Assembly: GCA_937995865.1 (NCBI GenBank)
Contig: CALKJA010000045.1
Span: forward strand, 1-33,431
DNA: 33,431 nucleotides
Direction: 5' to 3'
From: an uncultured Paracoccaceae bacterium
GTDB lineage: Bacteria; Pseudomonadota; Alphaproteobacteria; Rhodobacterales; Rhodobacteraceae
In this document: piece after piece, positions 31,223 through 33,431 of the stretch
Numbering within the stretch: the stretch's first letter is position 1
How the letters are laid out: each line of letters starts with the position of its first letter
Program-made: the position numbers and the translations under genes
Notes under the pieces: generated by a model
What the model saw: the letters and a program-made list of their open reading frames with translations, nothing else
Told to the model about the DNA's origin: nothing
Databases searched by the model: none

Positions 31223-33100
31223 TTAGCCCCCTTCGTGGAAGAAATCATAGATCTTCTCAGCAAGACCTTCGCTAATTCCGTTCACAGCTTTAAGATCTGC
31301 AAGGTTGGCACGGCCCACGGCCTTGGCAGACCCGAAATGCGCAAGCAATGCCCGCTTTCGTTTGCCACCAACGCCTGCAATATCGTCTAGTGGCGTGCGG
31401 CTGACGGCCTTGGCCCGTTTCGCACGGTGGGTGCCAATCGCGAAGCGGTGCGCTTCGTCCCTTAAACGCTGCACAAAATACAGGACAGGATCGTTGTGGC
31501 GAAGCGCTTTTACGCCTTTGTCGATTCGGTGAAATTCTTCTTTGCCGGCATCGCGATCGATGCCCTTGGCCACGCCGATCATATCAATATCCTCCACGCC
31601 AAGCTCGACCATGATTTCATGAACGGCGCTGATTTGCCCTTGCCCGCCGTCAATTAGCAGAAGATCGGGCCAAGCACCGCTTTCGCGATCCGGGTCTTCC
31701 TTAATCAGCCGTTTGAAACGGCGGGTGAGGACCTCTTTCATCATGCCAAAGTCATCACCGGGTGTCAGGTCTTCACCCTTGATATTGAATTTTCGGTATT
31801 GGCTTTTGATTAGCCCGTCAGCGCCGGCCACTATCATTCCGCCAACAGCATTGGTGCCCTGTATGTGGGAGTTGTCATACACTTCAATCCGTGTAGGTGG
31901 CGCATCGAGGTCAAAGGCTTCCGCCAGGCCAAGCAGGAGTTTTGTCTGTGTTGCGCTTTCGGACATTTTGCGCGCAAGGCTTTCGCGCGCATTACGCGCC
32001 GCACCAGTAATCAACTCCATTTTTTCACCCCGCAGAGGCACTGCAACCTCAACTCTACGTCCCGCCTTTTCTCCGAGCGCTTCGGATACGAGCGCCCTAT
32101 CCTCCACATCATCGGAGATCAAAATAAGCCGGGGCGGCTCTCGGTCTGAATAGAACTGCCCAAGAAAGGCCTGCATGACTTCAGCTTTGGAATTCTGAGA
32201 TGACACACGCGGATAGTAGTCGTGGTTCCCCCAGTTTTGATTGGCGCGAATAAAGAACACCTGAACACAGGCCTGTCCTCCATCCATATGGAGCGCAATT
32301 ACATCTGCCTCGGCCACCCCCCGTGGATTGATGCCCTGAGCGCTTTGCACTTGTGTCATCGCACGAATGCGATCTCGAAGGGCAGCGGCGCGCTCGAATT
32401 CCATCTCTTCCGAGGCCTTTTGCATGTCTTTTGCAAGCTCCGCTTGAATGCGGGTGCTTTTGCCCTTGAGGAATTGATCGGCGTCTCGGACCGAAGCGGC
32501 ATATTCGGTTTCAGAGACATAGCCGACGCAAGGCGCACTGCAGCGTTTGATTTGGTACAGCAGGCACGGGCGGGTGCGACCATCAAAGGTTGCATCCGTG
32601 CAGTTGCGGAGCAGAAACACCTTCTGCAACTGGTTCAAAGTGCGGTTCACGGCCCCAGCACTGGCAAATGGGCCGTAATAATCGCCCTTTTCCTTTTTGG
32701 CGCCTCGGTGCTTTTTAATCTGCGGAAAGGGGTGATTTTTTCCGACGAGGATATTGGGAAAGCTCTTATCATCGCGCAAAAGAACATTGTATTTCGGCTT
32801 GAGCTGCTTGATCAGATTTTGCTCAAGCAGAAGCGCTTCCGTTTCGGTCTTTGTAGTCAAAAACATCATCGACGCCGTTTCAGCGATCACCCGATAAATG
32901 TGCGGCGCGTGCGCGTTACCGCGCGCATAGTTGGACACACGGTTCTTCAGGTTTTTGGCTTTCCCGACATAAAGCACGCGCGATTGGCCATCGAGCATCC
33001 GATATACACCGGGCGATCCGTCGATGGTGTTGAGATAGCGCGCTATAACGGTTGGGCCCCGTTCGATTTTAGAATGTGAATCGGGTTCCTGCTGATCCAT
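31223..33100 (-). CDS. uvrC: Excinuclease ABC subunit C (UvrC)
   Basis: 625 residues, normal for UvrC, which makes both incisions in nucleotide-excision repair. The GIY-YIG domain has PGVYRM and VLYVGKAKNLKNRV (about residues 29-60). A Cys-rich patch follows (RPCLLYQIKRCSAPC), then a UVR segment (EMEFERAAALRDRI), an RNase H-like domain with EVYDNSHIQG and LLIDGGQGQ, and a helix-hairpin-helix tail (IAGVGGKRKRALLAHFGS). All are intact. The ATG at 33100 has GGAAGGG about 12 bases upstream. Longer frames to 33244 were rejected because their extra residues do not look like UvrC. Confidence 0.96.
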   Translation of the reverse strand: MDQQEPDSHSKIERGPTVIARYLNTIDGSPGVYRMLDGQSRVLYVGKAKNLKNRVSNYARGNAHAPHIYRVIAETASMMFLTTKTETEALLLEQNLIKQLKPKYNVLLRDDKSFPNILVGKNHPFPQIKKHRGAKKEKGDYYGPFASAGAVNRTLNQLQKVFLLRNCTDATFDGRTRPCLLYQIKRCSAPCVGYVSETEYAASVRDADQFLKGKSTRIQAELAKDMQKASEEMEFERAAALRDRIRAMTQVQSAQGINPRGVAEADVIALHMDGGQACVQVFFIRANQNWGNHDYYPRVSSQNSKAEVMQAFLGQFYSDREPPRLILISDDVEDRALVSEALGEKAGRRVEVAVPLRGEKMELITGAARNARESLARKMSESATQTKLLLGLAEAFDLDAPPTRIEVYDNSHIQGTNAVGGMIVAGADGLIKSQYRKFNIKGEDLTPGDDFGMMKEVLTRRFKRLIKEDPDRESGAWPDLLLIDGGQGQISAVHEIMVELGVEDIDMIGVAKGIDRDAGKEEFHRIDKGVKALRHNDPVLYFVQRLRDEAHRFAIGTHRAKRAKAVSRTPLDDIAGVGGKRKRALLAHFGSAKAVGRANLADLKAVNGISEGLAEKIYDFFHEGG

Positions 33101-33431
33101 GTGTGATTCTGCCCTTCCGCTGCAATGATAACTCATTTGCCGCAAGCCCAAAGGTATCCACGGAATCTGTGGATAACTCCTTGGATATAATATGTTGAAC
33201 GCGGGATTTTCGTTGTTTCTTACGGCCTTGTTTGATTTGCCCAAAAATTAGGCGATTTTCCAAGTAACTGTTTTACAAGGGTATTTTTCTTAACGCCCAC
33301 CAAGTTATTGAAAACTTTAACATTTTTGTAACCGTTTGATGACGCTGCGGCAAGCAGTGCACAACTTTGGCCGCCGCAGTCACTCTACTCCCAAAACATC
33401 AGGGGTCTGCCATCCTAAATGAGTTATCATT
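33101..33431. other. Gene-free AT-rich region upstream of uvrC
   Basis: 331 bases to the window edge with no convincing coding frame, richer in A and T than the surrounding genes. It probably holds the uvrC promoter, reading leftward, but no clear -35/-10 pair can be called. It contains an inverted repeat that includes a perfect DnaA-box match (33155-33176) and a weak long-loop stem (CTGCGGC 33345-33351 with GCCGCAG 33373-33379). A gene to the right, beyond the window, may also be regulated from here. No tRNA or rRNA is seen. Confidence 0.5.
33155..33176. promoter_or_regulatory. Inverted repeat containing a consensus DnaA box
   Basis: TATCCAC (33155-33161) and GTGGATA (33169-33175) form a perfect 7-base inverted repeat with a 7-base spacer. 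The right arm extends to TGTGGATAA (33168-33176), the exact complement of the DnaA box TTATCCACA. The left arm matches that box at fewer positions. It lies about 55 bases upstream of the uvrC ATG. It could be a DnaA-regulated site or an unrelated operator. Confidence 0.45.

Noticed and set aside
33069-33263. 64-residue minus-strand frame upstream of uvrC
   Set aside because: Its 3' end overlaps the uvrC coding start in another frame, it has no ribosome-binding site and a basic low-information composition; probably chance.
1-33431. tRNA, rRNA, CRISPR, prophage or insertion sequence
   Set aside because: I looked for CCA-type tRNA arms, repeat-spacer arrays, transposase or integrase motifs and terminal inverted repeats and saw none.

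Overview
This window looks like chromosomal DNA from a marine alphaproteobacterium of the order Rhodobacterales (Roseobacter group). The basis is recognition by eye, with no database search. The signs are a 46-residue aa3-type cytochrome oxidase subunit IV, a DUF6173-like protein, a plant-type glutamate-cysteine ligase, a pyrB / two membrane proteins / pseudo-dihydroorotase / plsY run, an fdhD-mobA-mobB-moeA operon, and a double-hairpin intergenic element of a type I associate with this group. Coding density is very high, many neighbours overlap by 1 or 4 bases (TGATG, ATGA, GTGA, TTGA), and GTG and TTG starts are common. I see no rRNA, tRNA, insertion sequence, prophage or CRISPR array.

Layout. 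1-210 is the 3' end of an unidentified plus-strand gene. 220-4793 (minus) is a tightly coupled molybdenum-cofactor operon: fdhD, mobA, mobB, a fusion of a DUF429-like domain to MoeA, and a GNAT acetyltransferase. 4845-5893 (plus) is an AzlC/AzlD amino-acid exporter pair. 5915-7213 (minus) holds a DUF6173-like protein, cytochrome oxidase subunit IV and a lipoprotein. 7358-10701 (minus) holds an acyl-CoA dehydrogenase, a lipoprotein and a metallo-beta-lactamase-fold hydrolase. 10799-11788 (plus) is the Sua5-type tRNA t6A enzyme, whose 3' end overlaps yqgE (minus, 11733-12323). 12439-13266 (plus) is a stand-alone DsbD N-terminal-domain protein, abutting an RND efflux permease and its adaptor (minus, 13267-18111). 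18211-19547 (minus) is moaB and a uracil-DNA-glycosylase-like protein. 19706-23817 (plus) is pyrB, two membrane proteins, a pyrC-like gene and plsY. 23841-25211 (minus) is gshA. 25272-26497 (minus) is rsmE and a membrane protein. 26510-29708 (plus) is ubiA, a large OmpA-family protein and a small coiled-coil membrane protein. 29860-33100 (minus) is uvrC, pgsA, moaD and moaE. The last 331 bases hold no convincing gene.

Functional themes. Molybdenum-cofactor genes lie at three separate places: fdhD/mobA/mobB/moeA, moaB, and moaD/moaE. Together they cover molybdopterin synthase, adenylylation and molybdate insertion, nucleotide attachment and sulfuration for formate dehydrogenase. The rest is mostly housekeeping: pyrimidine, phospholipid, glutathione and ubiquinone synthesis, DNA repair, rRNA and tRNA modification, and efflux.

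I found no obvious new defence or mobile system. The most interesting points are proteins that depart from their family's key residues or architecture: the DUF429-MoeA fusion, a PyrC lacking its metal-binding HxH, a family-4-like uracil-DNA glycosylase that has lost most iron-sulfur cysteines, an FdhD with only one of the CxxC cysteines, an RND permease with two extra C-terminal membrane helices, and an OmpA protein with an internal three-fold repeat.
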